From Agromyces tardus (GTDB taxonomy: Bacteria > Actinomycetota > Actinomycetes > Actinomycetales > Microbacteriaceae), in assembly GCF_003710805.1 (NCBI RefSeq), contig NZ_RHHB01000006.1:62001-126000 (forward strand): DNA of 64,000 nt, written 5' to 3'. The position numbers and the translations under genes are program-made. How positions within the stretch are numbered: the first letter of the stretch is position 1; each line of letters starts with the position of its first letter. Shown here in pieces: positions 25,925 through 34,505 of this stretch. The notes beneath the pieces were generated by a model, which ran no database searches, was not told where the DNA came from, and saw nothing but the letters and a program-made list of their open reading frames with translations.

Positions 25925-26019
25925 AGCCGACGACGAACTCCGCAGCGAGGGAGGCCTGTGAACTAGGACTCGCTGCGGCAGCTAAGGAGAAGCAGGCCGT
26001 GAAGCACGCGTCAAGGCTA
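25925..26019 (-). promoter_or_regulatory. leuA attenuator leader region
   Basis: From the -10 hexamer TAGCCT (26019-26014) transcription would start at the leader GTG. Complementary segments: CCGCAGCGAG inside the leader peptide gene (minus strand of 25969-25978) pairs perfectly with CTCGCTGCGG (minus strand of 25940-25949), and GGCCTG (25993-25998) pairs with CAGGCC (25953-25958). The Leu-codon segment CTTCTC (25987-25992) can also pair with GAGAAG of the leuA ribosome site (25903-25908). Alternative pairings driven by ribosome stalling on Leu codons are the standard attenuation logic. Confidence 0.75.
25963..26007 (-). CDS. Leucine leader peptide of leuA
   Basis: A 14-residue reading frame MLHGLLLLSCRSES. 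Five of its first eight codons are Leu and four are consecutive (CTG CTT CTC CTT at 25995-25984). The GTG start lies 6 nt after a TAGCCT -10 element, so the mRNA is probably leaderless. The stop TAG is 69 bp before leuA. Position, length and codon content are those of a branched-chain amino-acid leader peptide; expression has not been shown. Confidence 0.8.
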   Translation of the reverse strand: MLHGLLLLSCRSES

Positions 26020-26066
26020 ACACCCGTGCGGCCGGCCCGCATCCGTGCGACCTGCGCACGGGCCGA

Positions 26067-26099
26067 GCGGATGCCGCGAGTGCGCCCCGCGGCATCCGC
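26067..26099 (-). terminator. Terminator of the MacB-like operon, built from GGATGCCG words
   Basis: GCGGATGCCGCG (26067-26078) and CGCGGCATCCGC (26088-26099) form a perfect 12-bp stem with a 9-nt loop, 42 bp past the stop of the ABC permease and before the leuA leader. Both arms are the over-represented GGATGCC word in inverted orientation. No U-tract follows. Confidence 0.75.
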
Positions 26100-26140
26100 C
26101 CGCCCTCCGTCGACCGCCGGATCGGCCCCGCGGTGAACCC

Positions 26141-27541
26141 TCAGTCGACCGCGAGCGCGACGACCGGCGACACCCGCATCGCGCGACGGGCCGGGGCGAC
26201 GGAGGCCGCGATCGTCAGGAGCGCCGCGGCGACGAGGATGACGCCGAAGACCGCCCACGGCACGGCCGGCACGACGAGCCGCGGCTCGCCCTGGATCGAC
26301 CCCAGCAGCGCCTGCGCCCCCGCCCAGCCGTAGGCGAACCCGAGCACGAGGCCCGTGAGCGTCGCCGCCACCGTGAGCGCGGCGCTCTCGGCGACGATCA
26401 TCAGGCGCAGCTGCGCGCGGTCGAAGCCGAGCGCCCGCAGCAGCCCGAGCTCACGGGTGCGCTGCAGCACGCTGAGCGAGAGCGTGTTGACCATGCCGAT
26501 CGCGGCGATCACGGCACTGAAGCCGATGAGCACGGTGAAGATCGAGATCGTGATCGTGAGCGGCTCGTCGATCGCCTGCTCCATGCCCGGCCGGTCGGCC
26601 GCGGCCGCGAGCAGGAGCTCGCGGTACGACTGCATCGTGACGCTGAACGTCGTCACGAGGGTCACGCCGATGACGAGGCCGATCGTCGTGCGCGAGGAGC
26701 GCTCGGGGTTGCGAACCGCGTTCTCGGCGGCCAGACGCGCCGCCGGCGAACCGCCGAGCACGCGCCCGACGAGGCGCAGCACGGGGGGCATCACGACGTG
26801 CGCGGCGAGCACGATGCCGGTGAACGAGAGGATGCCGCCGACGAGGCCGATGAACACCCCGAGCGGGCTCGCGAGGCCCACCACGACGCCGAGGGCGAGC
26901 AGCAGCGCGCCGACGATGACGAAGGCGAGCGCCACGCCGTGTCGGCCACGACGTGCGACGAGCTCGTCGCGGGCGGCTTCGTTCGCGTTGCCGATCGCCT
27001 CGATGGGGCGCACCCGCAGCACGCGTCGCGACCCGACCCAGGACGCGAGCCACGTCGTGAGCACCACGGCCGCGGCGGGCAGCAGCACCGACGGGGTGAC
27101 GTAGTCGAACCCGACCTCGGGGATCGTTCCGGTCGCGACCGCGACGCGCTCGAGGGCGAACGCGAGCCCCGATCCGAGCAGGATGCCGAGCGCCGCCCCG
27201 GCGAGCCCGATCACGAGCCCCTCGCGTGCGATCTCCGCACGCTGCGCACGGGCGCTCGAGCCGATGAGGCGCAGCAGGGCGATGAGCCGGGTGCGCCCCG
27301 CGACGACCGTCGACACCGTGTTCGCCGTCACGATCGCGCTCACGTAGACCGCGATGACGATGAACACGGTGGCGACGATGGCGAGCATGAGCGCCACGGT
27401 GCCGCTCGAGCCGGCGACGTCGTCGGCCGAGATGACCGCCTCGAGCAGGCCGATCACCTGCAGGAGGAACGCGCCGAACGTGCCGGCGAGCGTCGCGACG
27501 AGGAGCGTGGGCACCTGGTCGCGGAACCGGGAGCGCATCAT
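26141..27541 (-). CDS. ABC transporter permease, FtsX/MacB type
   Basis: A 466-residue membrane protein with two FtsX permease domains (about residues 55-170 and 340-455) plus further helices. It ends VAPARRAMRVSPVVALAVD, the usual FtsX-family tail (RRA..P..AL). The double ATG at 27541 overlaps the ATPase stop. With the adjacent LolD/MacB-type ATPase it forms an exporter or mechanotransmission complex; in Gram-positive bacteria such pairs often handle lipoproteins, antimicrobial peptides or envelope stress. The neighbouring two-component genes in the same orientation suggest stress-responsive expression. Confidence 0.9.
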   Translation of the reverse strand: MMRSRFRDQVPTLLVATLAGTFGAFLLQVIGLLEAVISADDVAGSSGTVALMLAIVATVFIVIAVYVSAIVTANTVSTVVAGRTRLIALLRLIGSSARAQRAEIAREGLVIGLAGAALGILLGSGLAFALERVAVATGTIPEVGFDYVTPSVLLPAAAVVLTTWLASWVGSRRVLRVRPIEAIGNANEAARDELVARRGRHGVALAFVIVGALLLALGVVVGLASPLGVFIGLVGGILSFTGIVLAAHVVMPPVLRLVGRVLGGSPAARLAAENAVRNPERSSRTTIGLVIGVTLVTTFSVTMQSYRELLLAAAADRPGMEQAIDEPLTITISIFTVLIGFSAVIAAIGMVNTLSLSVLQRTRELGLLRALGFDRAQLRLMIVAESAALTVAATLTGLVLGFAYGWAGAQALLGSIQGEPRLVVPAVPWAVFGVILVAAALLTIAASVAPARRAMRVSPVVALAVD

Positions 27542-28299
27542 GCCGCCGACTCCATCGAGAGCATGAACGCCGAGATCTCCTCGGGCGTGGAGCGCGGCGC
27601 ATCGCGCACGATCCGGCCGTCGGCGAGGAACAGGATGCGGTCGGCATGGCTCGCCGCGATCGGGTCGTGCGTCACCATCGCGATCGACTGCCCCGCGCTC
27701 GCGCTCGCCGCGGCGAGGAGGCCGAGCACCTCCCGGCCGGTGCGGGAGTCGAGGTTGCCGGTGGGCTCGTCGGCGAACACGAGATCGGGCCGCGTGGCGA
27801 GGGCGCGCGCGATCGCGACGCGCTGCTGCTGGCCGCCCGAGAGCTCGTGCGGGCGGTGCCGGAGGCGCGCGGTGAGCCCGAGGGTCGCGACGAGCTCGTC
27901 GATCCACGCGCGCTCCTCGATCGTCGTGGCGCGGCCGTCGAGCTCGAACGGCAGCATCACGTTCGCCCGCACGTCGAGCGTGGGCACGAGGTTGAAGGAC
28001 TGGAACACGAAGCCGACGCGGCGGCGGCGCAGCACCGTGAGGGCGCTGTCGGAGAGCTCGGTGATCTCCGTGTCACCGAGCCACGCGCGTCCGGAGGTGG
28101 GGCTGTCCAGGCCCGCCATGATGTGCATGAGCGTCGACTTGCCCGAGCCCGACGGGCCCATGATCGCGGTGAACTCACCGCGTCGGAGTCCGAGGGAGAC
28201 GTCGTCGAGCGCGGTGACGGTGCCCGCACCGTCGCCGTAGCGCTTGCCGAGCCCGGCGACGCGGGCGATGAGACCGAGGTCTGAGGGTTGGATCTGCAT
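27538..28299 (-). CDS. ABC transporter ATP-binding protein, LolD/MacB type
   Basis: A 253-residue ATPase: Walker A MGPSGSGKSTLMH (about 46-58), Q-loop VFQSFNLVPTLDVRANV, signature LSGGQQQRVAIARAL, Walker B LVFADEPTGNLDSRTG and H-loop VTHDP. The DEPTGNLDS spelling is diagnostic for the LolD/MacB/FtsE group. The ATG at 28299 is preceded at 7 nt by TAGCGT, a leaderless-type promoter. It partners the FtsX/MacB permease encoded immediately downstream. Confidence 0.94.
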   Translation of the reverse strand: MQIQPSDLGLIARVAGLGKRYGDGAGTVTALDDVSLGLRRGEFTAIMGPSGSGKSTLMHIMAGLDSPTSGRAWLGDTEITELSDSALTVLRRRRVGFVFQSFNLVPTLDVRANVMLPFELDGRATTIEERAWIDELVATLGLTARLRHRPHELSGGQQQRVAIARALATRPDLVFADEPTGNLDSRTGREVLGLLAAASASAGQSIAMVTHDPIAASHADRILFLADGRIVRDAPRSTPEEISAFMLSMESAA

Positions 28300-28306
28300 G
28301 TCGCCG

Positions 28307-28312
28307 ACGCTA
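28307..28312 (-). promoter_or_regulatory. -10 hexamer for the LolD/MacB-type operon
   Basis: TAGCGT on the minus strand, 7 nt before the ATG at 28299, in the 80-bp gap after the response regulator. It would separate the exporter from the regulator transcript. Confidence 0.45.
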
Positions 28313-28379
28313 CGGACGGGCCGCGGCCCGCGGCATCCGGCGATGGGATGGTCGGGGTCATCCGCTGGGATGACCCGCG

Positions 28380-29045
28380 TCAGGCGGTGAGGTCGTGCTC
28401 GTAGGCGAAGACGACGAGCTGCACGCGGTCGCGGAGCCCGAGCTTCGCGAGCACGCGGCTCACATGCGTCTTCACGGTCGCCTCGCTCAGGTACTCGGAT
28501 GCCGCGATCTCGGCGTTCGAGAGCCCGCGCGCCGCGAGTGCGAAGATCTCGCGCTCGCGCGGGGTGAGCTGCCCCCACGCGGAGGGAGCCGGCCGCCGCC
28601 CGGAGCCGCGCCCGGCGTGCGCGAAGAGCTCGCGCGTGGCCGTCGCCGCGATCACCGCATTGCCGCGGTGCACCGTGCGGATCGCGGCGAGGAGGAACTC
28701 GGGTTCGGCGTCCTTCAGCACGAAGCCGCTCGCGCCGGCCCGGATCGCGCGTGCGGCATTCTCGTCGAGGTCGAACGTCGTGAGCACGACGATGCGCGGC
28801 GGCTCCCGTCCGTCGCGGTCGGCGTCGGCGAGGATCCGCTCGGTCGCCGCGATGCCGTCGAGCACGGGCATCCGCACGTCCATGAGCATCACGTGCGGCC
28901 GCGACCGCGCCGCGAGGGCGGTGGCCGCCTGGCCGTCGGCCGCCTCGCCCGCGAACTCGAGGTCGGGCTGCGACTCGACGAGCATGCGGATGCCCGCCCG
29001 GAACAGCGCCTGGTCGTCGACGAGCGCCACGCGGATGCCGCTCAT
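28380..29045 (-). CDS. NarL/FixJ-type response regulator
   Basis: A 221-residue transcription factor. The receiver domain has the acidic pair DD at residues 10-11 (VALVDDQALFR), phospho-acceptor Asp in MLMDVRMPVLDG (about 56) and Lys in GFVLKDAEPEF. A LuxR-type helix-turn-helix follows (LTPREREIFALAARGLSNAEIA, about 158-180). The ATG at 29045 overlaps the kinase stop as ATGA, so the pair is coupled. It is followed by the LolD/MacB-like exporter, a likely target. Confidence 0.94.
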   Translation of the reverse strand: MSGIRVALVDDQALFRAGIRMLVESQPDLEFAGEAADGQAATALAARSRPHVMLMDVRMPVLDGIAATERILADADRDGREPPRIVVLTTFDLDENAARAIRAGASGFVLKDAEPEFLLAAIRTVHRGNAVIAATATRELFAHAGRGSGRRPAPSAWGQLTPREREIFALAARGLSNAEIAASEYLSEATVKTHVSRVLAKLGLRDRVQLVVFAYEHDLTA

Positions 29046-30289
29046 GCCGCCGCCTTCGCGGGGATCGTCGCGTGCACCCGGAACCGGCCGTCGTCGCCCG
29101 CCTGCGCGTCGAACGTGCCGCCCGCGAGCTGGGCGCGCTCGCGCATGCCGGGGATGCCGTGGCGGAACGCGACCGCCTCGGCCGCCGGGTGCGCCGCGGC
29201 ATCCGCTCGCATCGCGTTCTCGAGCCGGATGTCGAGGCCGCCGTCCGTCCAGTCGAGCTGGAGCTCGACCGGCTGGGCCGCGTCGCCGTGCCGGAGCGCG
29301 TTCGTGAGTCCCTCCTGCACGATGCGGTAGACCGCGATCTGGTGGCCGGCACCCAGGGGCGTGCGCTCGCCGCGCTCCACGAAGCGCACATCGAGGCCCG
29401 CGTCGCGGACCTGTGCGATGAGCGCGTCGAGGTCGTCGACGGCGGGCTGCGGCGCACCGCCTTCGCGGTGTCGCAGCTCGGCGAGCAGCAGGCGCACGTC
29501 GCCGAGCGCCGAGCGGGCGACCCCGGCGATCGTGCCGAGCGCTGCCGACGCCTGCTCGGGCCGGGAGGCCGCGGCGAATCGCGCACCGTCGGCCTGGGCG
29601 ATGACGACCGCGAGCGAGTGCGCGACGACGTCGTGCATGTCGCGGGCGATGCGGTTGCGCTCCTGCTCCACCACGTAGCGGTACTCCGCGTGCTCCCGCT
29701 CCCGCCGGTCGAGCTCCGCGCGTCGCTGCTGCTCGCGCGACTGGCGGACGGTGCGCACGAGCAGGCCAACCGTCCAGGCGAGCACGAGCGCCGTGAGCGA
29801 CGCGGCGAAGAGGATGCCGGTCCACAGGAGCCGCCCCATCTCGCTGTCGCCCGGGATCGTCGCAGCGTCGAACGCGGGCTTCACGAGTGCGAGGTACACG
29901 GTCGCGACGACGGCGCCGACGCCCGCCGAGCCCAGCCCGCACCACTTCACGGTGCGCGTACCGTAGGCGGAGGTCGCGTAGAGCACGCCGAACACGGCGA
30001 GGTCGGCGGGCTGCACGTCGCGCAGCAGCAGCATCTGCGTGACCGCGGCGCCCCAGGCGATCACGAGCGACCAGCCCGGCGACACGCGGCGCACCGCGAG
30101 CGCCGCCGCGAACGCCAGCACGACCACCACGTCGGCCCAGCCGCCGATGAGCGCGTAGAGCAGGCACACGAGGGCGAAGACCGCCGCGAGCGCGGCGTCG
30201 ACCACGACGGCGGTCCGTCCGGGTGGGGTGCGCACCGATCCACCGTACGCGCTCGCCGCGGCGCGGTCGGGCGGATGCCGCGGAATCAT
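29042..30289 (-). CDS. Sensor histidine kinase, NarL-partner (HisKA_3) type
   Basis: About 415 residues. Five to six hydrophobic helices occupy residues about 20-170, with almost no extracytoplasmic loops, as in intramembrane-sensing kinases. The HisKA_3 dimerisation box RNRIARDMHDVVAHSLAVVI (about 220, His phospho-acceptor) is followed by a HATPase_c domain with the N box (EGLTNALRHG) and a G box ending in GIPGMRERAQLAGG. ATG 30289 lies 6 nt after TACCTC (a fair -10); GTG 30235 is an alternative. It should phosphorylate the coupled response regulator. Confidence 0.9.
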   Translation of the reverse strand: MIPRHPPDRAAASAYGGSVRTPPGRTAVVVDAALAAVFALVCLLYALIGGWADVVVVLAFAAALAVRRVSPGWSLVIAWGAAVTQMLLLRDVQPADLAVFGVLYATSAYGTRTVKWCGLGSAGVGAVVATVYLALVKPAFDAATIPGDSEMGRLLWTGILFAASLTALVLAWTVGLLVRTVRQSREQQRRAELDRREREHAEYRYVVEQERNRIARDMHDVVAHSLAVVIAQADGARFAAASRPEQASAALGTIAGVARSALGDVRLLLAELRHREGGAPQPAVDDLDALIAQVRDAGLDVRFVERGERTPLGAGHQIAVYRIVQEGLTNALRHGDAAQPVELQLDWTDGGLDIRLENAMRADAAAHPAAEAVAFRHGIPGMRERAQLAGGTFDAQAGDDGRFRVHATIPAKAAA

Positions 30290-30330
30290 CCTCGAGAGGT
30301 ACGCGACGGTGCGGCGGCGACCCGCGGGGA

Positions 30331-31224
30331 TCAGAACCCGAGGCGCCCGAGCTGCTTCGGGTCGCGCTGCCAGTCCTTGGCGACCTTCACGTGCAGCGCG
30401 AGGTGCACCTTGCGGCCGAGCAGCGCCTCGATCTCGCCGCGCGCCCGCGTGCCGACCTCGCGCAGGCGCGACCCGCCCTTGCCGATGATGATGCCCTTCT
30501 GACTGTCGCGCTCGACGTACAGGTTGGCGTAGATCTCCAGCAGGTCCTTGTCGTCCCGCTCGACCATGTCGTCGACCGTCACGGCGATCGAGTGCGGGAG
30601 CTCGTCGGAGACGCCCTCGAGCGACGCCTCGCGGATGAGCTCGGCGATGCGCTCGGCGACGTCCTCGTCGGTCGAGGTCTCCGCCGGGTACAGCGGCTGC
30701 TCCGACACGGGCATGAGCGCGAGGAGCTCGTCGACGAGCACGTCGAGCTGCTCGCCCTTCGGCGCCGAGACGGGGATGATCGACGCCCACTCTCGCAGCT
30801 CGGAGACGGCGAGGAGCTGCTCGGCCACGCGCGCCTTGCCCGCGGCATCCGTCTTCGTGACGATCGCGATCTTCTTGGCGCGCGGGTACTGGTCGAGCTG
30901 CTCGTTGATGAACCGGTCGCCCGGGCCGATGGCCTCGTCGGCGGGCACGCAGAACGCGATCACGTCCACGTCGCCGAGCGTCGAGGCGACGAGCGTGTTG
31001 AGGCGCTCGCCGAGCAGCGTGCGCGGCCGGTGCAGGCCCGGTGTGTCGACGAGGATGAGCTGTCCGTCGGGCCGGTGCACGATGCCGCGGATGGCGCGAC
31101 GCGTGGTCTGCGGCTTCGAGCTCGTGATCGCCACCTTCTCGCCGACGAGCGCGTTCGTGAGCGTCGACTTGCCGACGTTCGGGCGGCCGACGAAGGAGAC
31201 GAATCCGGCTCGGTACTCAGTCAT
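30331..31224 (-). CDS. era: GTPase Era
   Basis: A 297-residue GTPase needed for 30S ribosome maturation. G1 GRPNVGKST is at residues about 13-21, G3 DTPGLH at about 60, G4 TKTD at about 125, and the C-terminal KH RNA-binding domain has GIIIGKGGSRLREVG (about 240-254). The ATG at 31224 overlaps the CNNM gene stop by 8 nt. It closes the classical ybeY-CNNM-era string. Confidence 0.96.
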   Translation of the reverse strand: MTEYRAGFVSFVGRPNVGKSTLTNALVGEKVAITSSKPQTTRRAIRGIVHRPDGQLILVDTPGLHRPRTLLGERLNTLVASTLGDVDVIAFCVPADEAIGPGDRFINEQLDQYPRAKKIAIVTKTDAAGKARVAEQLLAVSELREWASIIPVSAPKGEQLDVLVDELLALMPVSEQPLYPAETSTDEDVAERIAELIREASLEGVSDELPHSIAVTVDDMVERDDKDLLEIYANLYVERDSQKGIIIGKGGSRLREVGTRARGEIEALLGRKVHLALHVKVAKDWQRDPKQLGRLGF

Positions 31225-32533
31225 GGGTGGTCCTCTCGGATGCGTCCTCGCTCGCGAGCGCTGTCTGGACGTCGATGAGCGCCTGGTCGCGCCAGGCGAG
31301 GATGGTGCCGATCCGCTTGCGGCGGCCCTCGGTGCGCTCGGCCTCGAGCACGAGCCCGCTGACCCGGGCCTGCTCACCCGTCTGCGGCAGGTGGCCGAGC
31401 TCCTTCGCGAGGAGGCCGCCCACGGAGTCGACGTCGTCGTCGTCGAGGTCGAGGCCGAACAGCTCGCCGAGCTCGTCGACCGGAAGCCGCGCGTTGACGC
31501 GGAACCGCCCCTCGTCGAGCTCCTCGACCTGCGCCGCCTCGCGGTCGTACTCGTCGGAGATGTCGCCGACGAGCTCCTCGATGAGGTCTTCGAGGGTGGC
31601 GAGACCGGCGATGCCGCCGTACTCGTCGACGACCATCGCGAGGTGGTTCGACTCGAGCTGCATCTGCCGCAGCAGGGCGTCGGCCTTCATCGACTCGGGC
31701 ACGAAGAGCCCGGGCCGCGCGAGCTCGCCCACCGTGAGGGTGTCGGCGTCGAGCGGTCGCTCGAAGCTCAGGCGGGCCAGGTCGCGCAGGTACAGGATGC
31801 CGATCACGTCGTCGGCGTCGCGGGCGATCACGGGGATGCGCGAGTACCCCGCGCGCAGGAAGAGCGCCATCGCCTGGGGCAGGTGGGCCGTCGCGTCGAT
31901 CGTGACCATGTCGGTGCGCGGCACCATCACCTCGCGCACGACCGTGTCGTTGAACTCGAAGATCGAGTGGATGAGCTCGCGGTCGCCCTCCTCGAGCACG
32001 TCGAGTTCGGTCGCCTCGTCGACCATGCTGAGCAGCTGCTCCTCGCTCGAGACGCCGGCGAAGCGGATGCGGCCGGGGGTGACGCGATTGCCGAGGGAGA
32101 CGAGCGCGTTCGCGAGCGGTCCGAGGAGCACCCGGAGGAAGTGCACGAGCGGCGCGGCGAGCCGCAGCACGGCGCTCGCGTGCGCGCGTCCGACGCTGCG
32201 GGGGCTCGCCCCGACGAGCACGAAGGACACCGCCGTCATGATGAGTGCCGACCAGAGCAGCACGAGCCAGGTGTTCTCGATGAAGAACGTGAAGGCGAGC
32301 GTCACGAGCACCGCCGCCGTCGTCTCGGCGAGGATGCGCATGAAGTTCACGGCGTTGACGTGCGCGCCCGTGTCGTCGGCGATCGCGCGCAGCGACCGCG
32401 CGGCGCGCGCGCCGATCGACAGCTCGGTGATGTCGGCCCGCGAGCTCGCGCCGATCGCGGAGTCGACCGCGGCCATGAGACCGCCGAACGCGACGAGGAC
32501 GAAGGCCGCCGCGAGGAACAACCAGGGCAGCAT
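31217..32533 (-). CDS. CNNM/CorC (UPF0053) family protein with CBS domains
   Basis: A 438-residue membrane protein. The N-terminal CNNM/DUF21 domain has about three helices (residues 1-140); two CBS motifs follow (REVMVPRTDMVTI near 195 and LFVPESMKADALLRQMQ near 260) and a CorC_HlyC domain ends it (about 350-420). Relatives act in Mg2+ or Co2+ efflux; the older name is hemolysin-like. Two nucleotides separate it from ybeY and it overlaps era, the conserved actinobacterial arrangement. Confidence 0.92.
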   Translation of the reverse strand: MLPWLFLAAAFVLVAFGGLMAAVDSAIGASSRADITELSIGARAARSLRAIADDTGAHVNAVNFMRILAETTAAVLVTLAFTFFIENTWLVLLWSALIMTAVSFVLVGASPRSVGRAHASAVLRLAAPLVHFLRVLLGPLANALVSLGNRVTPGRIRFAGVSSEEQLLSMVDEATELDVLEEGDRELIHSIFEFNDTVVREVMVPRTDMVTIDATAHLPQAMALFLRAGYSRIPVIARDADDVIGILYLRDLARLSFERPLDADTLTVGELARPGLFVPESMKADALLRQMQLESNHLAMVVDEYGGIAGLATLEDLIEELVGDISDEYDREAAQVEELDEGRFRVNARLPVDELGELFGLDLDDDDVDSVGGLLAKELGHLPQTGEQARVSGLVLEAERTEGRRKRIGTILAWRDQALIDVQTALASEDASERTTHD

Positions 32534-32535
32534 GG

Positions 32536-32997
32536 TCAGCGGCGTCGCTCCTGCATGGCGAAGCCGACGAGGAGGTCGCGCTGGATGCCGAACATCTCCT
32601 TCTCCTCCGCGGGCTCCGCGTGGTCGAAGCCGAGCAGGTGCAGGATGCCGTGGGTCGTGAGCAGCTGCAGCTCGTCGAGGAGCGAGTGCCCGGCGCTCTT
32701 CGCCTGCGCCTCGGCGACCTGCGGGCACAGCACGACGTCGCCGAGGAGCCCCGGCGGGGCCGGCTGGTCCTCCGTGCCGGGGCGCAGCTCGTCCATCGGG
32801 AAGCTCAGCACGTCGGTGGGGCCGGGCTCGTCCATCCACTGGACGTGGAGCTGCTCCATGGCGCCCTCGTCGACGAGCACGATCGCGAGCTCGGCGTCGG
32901 GGTGCACGTGCATCGCGTCGAGGGCGTACACGGCGAGCCGCTGGATGGCGGCTTCGTCGACCTCGATCGTGGACTCGTTGTTGATCTCGATGCTCAT
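32536..32997 (-). CDS. ybeY: Endoribonuclease YbeY
   Basis: A 153-residue zinc metalloprotein involved in 16S rRNA 3'-end maturation and ribosome quality control. The family signature [16 protein letters not shown] (about 118-133) contains the three metal-binding His in H-x3-H-x5-H spacing. [10 protein letters not shown] is the second conserved block. Start ATG at 32997, 22 nt after phoH. Confidence 0.96.
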   Translation of the reverse strand: MSIEINNESTIEVDEAAIQRLAVYALDAMHVHPDAELAIVLVDEGAMEQLHVQWMDEPGPTDVLSFPMDELRPGTEDQPAPPGLLGDVVLCPQVAEAQAKSAGHSLLDELQLLTTHGILHLLGFDHAEPAEEKEMFGIQRDLLVGFAMQERRR

Positions 32998-33019
32998 GCG
33001 GCGCGCCTCCCGGTCGCGA

Positions 33020-34132
33020 TCACTTGGTCTTCCTCGGCAGGTGGTCGCGCGGCCCGGCCTGCCCGCGGCGCTCGGCGCGGTTGGCGAACTCGCGCGCCTG
33101 CTCGCGCTCGAAGCGCTGCGCCTGCGCGCGCTGGTCGAACTCCGTGTACGCGTCGACGATCTTGCCGACGAGCGTGTGGCGCACGACGTCGTCGCTCGTG
33201 AGGCGCGCGAAGTGGATGTCGTCGATGTGGTCGAGGATGCGCGTCACGATCCGCAGGCCGCTCGACCCGCCCGGCAGGTCGACCTGCGTGATGTCGCCCG
33301 TGACGACCATCTTCGATCCGAACCCCAGCCGGGTGAGGAACATCTTCATCTGCTCGGGCGTGGTGTTCTGCGCCTCGTCGAGCACGACGAACGAGTCGTT
33401 GAGCGTACGGCCGCGCATGTAGGCCAGCGGTGCGACCTCGACCGTGCCCGAGGCGAGCAGCTTCGGCACCATCTCGGGGTCCATCATCTCGTTGAGCGCG
33501 TCGTACAGCGGCCGCAGGTAGGGGTCGATCTTGTCGGTCAGGGTGCCGGGCAGGAACCCGAGCCGCTCCCCCGCCTCCACTGCGGGGCGCGTGAGGATGA
33601 TGCGGCTCACCTCCTTGCGCTGCAGCGCCTGCACGGCCTTCGCCATGGCCAGGTACGTCTTGCCGGTGCCGGCCGGCCCGATGCCGAACACGATCGTGTG
33701 CTCGTCGATCGCGTCGACGTACTGCCGCTGGCCCTCGGTCTTGGGCCTGATCGCCTTGCCGCGGCTCGAGACGATGACCTGCCCGAGCAGTTCGGACGGC
33801 TTGGCATTCGGGTCGGACTCGAGCATTCTCGCTGAGCTCCTCACGTCGATGGGGGTGGGATCCTGGTCGCCGCGCACGAGCTCCAGCAGCTCCTCGATGA
33901 GCCGTCGCACGCGCCGGCGCTCGTCGGCGTCGCCGCGGATCGCGATCTCGTTGCCGCGCACGTGCACCTCGACTCCGGGGTACTCGCGCTGGATGCTCGA
34001 GAGCAGGCGGTCCTGCGGGCCGAGGAGTCGCACCATGGCGATGCCGTCGATGCTGAGGCGCTCCTCGCCGCCCGGCTCCGACTCCTCGGAACCTGCCGCG
34101 CCGCCGGCGCCGGTCGGGTCAGCCTCCGACAA
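33020..34132 (-). CDS. PhoH-family ATPase (PhoH/YbeZ)
   Basis: A 370-residue protein with an N-terminal KH-like region (residues about 30-95) and a PhoH P-loop ATPase domain: Walker [17 protein letters not shown] (about 150), [18 protein letters not shown] and Walker [16 protein letters not shown]. The charged tail is rich in Arg and Glu. The likely start is TTG at 34132, inside the 3' end of the HIT gene (14-nt overlap), with GAGGG about 6 nt upstream. The partner YbeY is encoded next, matching the known YbeY-YbeZ link in RNA metabolism. Confidence 0.92.
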   Translation of the reverse strand: MSEADPTGAGGAAGSEESEPGGEERLSIDGIAMVRLLGPQDRLLSSIQREYPGVEVHVRGNEIAIRGDADERRRVRRLIEELLELVRGDQDPTPIDVRSSARMLESDPNAKPSELLGQVIVSSRGKAIRPKTEGQRQYVDAIDEHTIVFGIGPAGTGKTYLAMAKAVQALQRKEVSRIILTRPAVEAGERLGFLPGTLTDKIDPYLRPLYDALNEMMDPEMVPKLLASGTVEVAPLAYMRGRTLNDSFVVLDEAQNTTPEQMKMFLTRLGFGSKMVVTGDITQVDLPGGSSGLRIVTRILDHIDDIHFARLTSDDVVRHTLVGKIVDAYTEFDQRAQAQRFEREQAREFANRAERRGQAGPRDHLPRKTK

Positions 34133-34481
34133 GCGATCCCTCCCCGAGACCGCCCGCGAGCACGTGGGCGTGCACGTGGAACACGGTCTGGCCGGCGCGC
34201 GGGCCGGTGTTGAAGATGAGCCGGAACTGGCCGTCGGCGAGCTCGGCGGCGACGCCGTTCGCGACCGCCACGAGCTCGGCGAGCAGACCGGGGTCGGATG
34301 CCGCGAGCTCGGCCACGTCGCGGTAGGCGCCCGACCGCGGGGCGACGATGACGTGCACGGGCGCCTGCGGCGCGATGTCGTGGAAGGCGATGATCCGCTC
34401 GGTCTCCGCGACCATCTTCGCGGGGAGCTCGCCTGCGGCGATGCGCTCGAAGACGGTCGATTCGGCGGCGGAGTCGGTCAT
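34119..34481 (-). CDS. HIT-family nucleotide hydrolase
   Basis: A 120-residue Hint-type protein. The histidine triad HVHAHVLAG (about residues 98-106) holds the nucleophilic His; the front part IFERIAAGE-like segment (VFERIAAGELPAKMVAE) is typical. It hydrolyses purine nucleotide phosphoramidates. ATG 34481 is preceded at 6 nt by TACGAT, so an internal leaderless promoter within the hrcA operon is likely. Confidence 0.93.
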   Translation of the reverse strand: MTDSAAESTVFERIAAGELPAKMVAETERIIAFHDIAPQAPVHVIVAPRSGAYRDVAELAASDPGLLAELVAVANGVAAELADGQFRLIFNTGPRAGQTVFHVHAHVLAGGLGEGSLVGG

Positions 34482-34487
34482 GCGTCC

Positions 34488-34493
34488 ATCGTA
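34488..34493 (-). promoter_or_regulatory. -10 hexamer for the HIT gene (leaderless)
   Basis: TACGAT on the minus strand, six bases (GGACGC), then ATG. It sits in the 24-bp gap after rsmE and would give the HIT-phoH-ybeY part its own transcription start. Confidence 0.5.
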
Positions 34494-34505
34494 GCCACGC
34501 AACGC

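Noticed and set aside
30548-33835. A plus-strand frame of nearly 1,100 codons over era, CNNM, ybeY and phoH
   Set aside because: It runs antisense to four well-conserved genes and is low in complexity, so it is not a gene.
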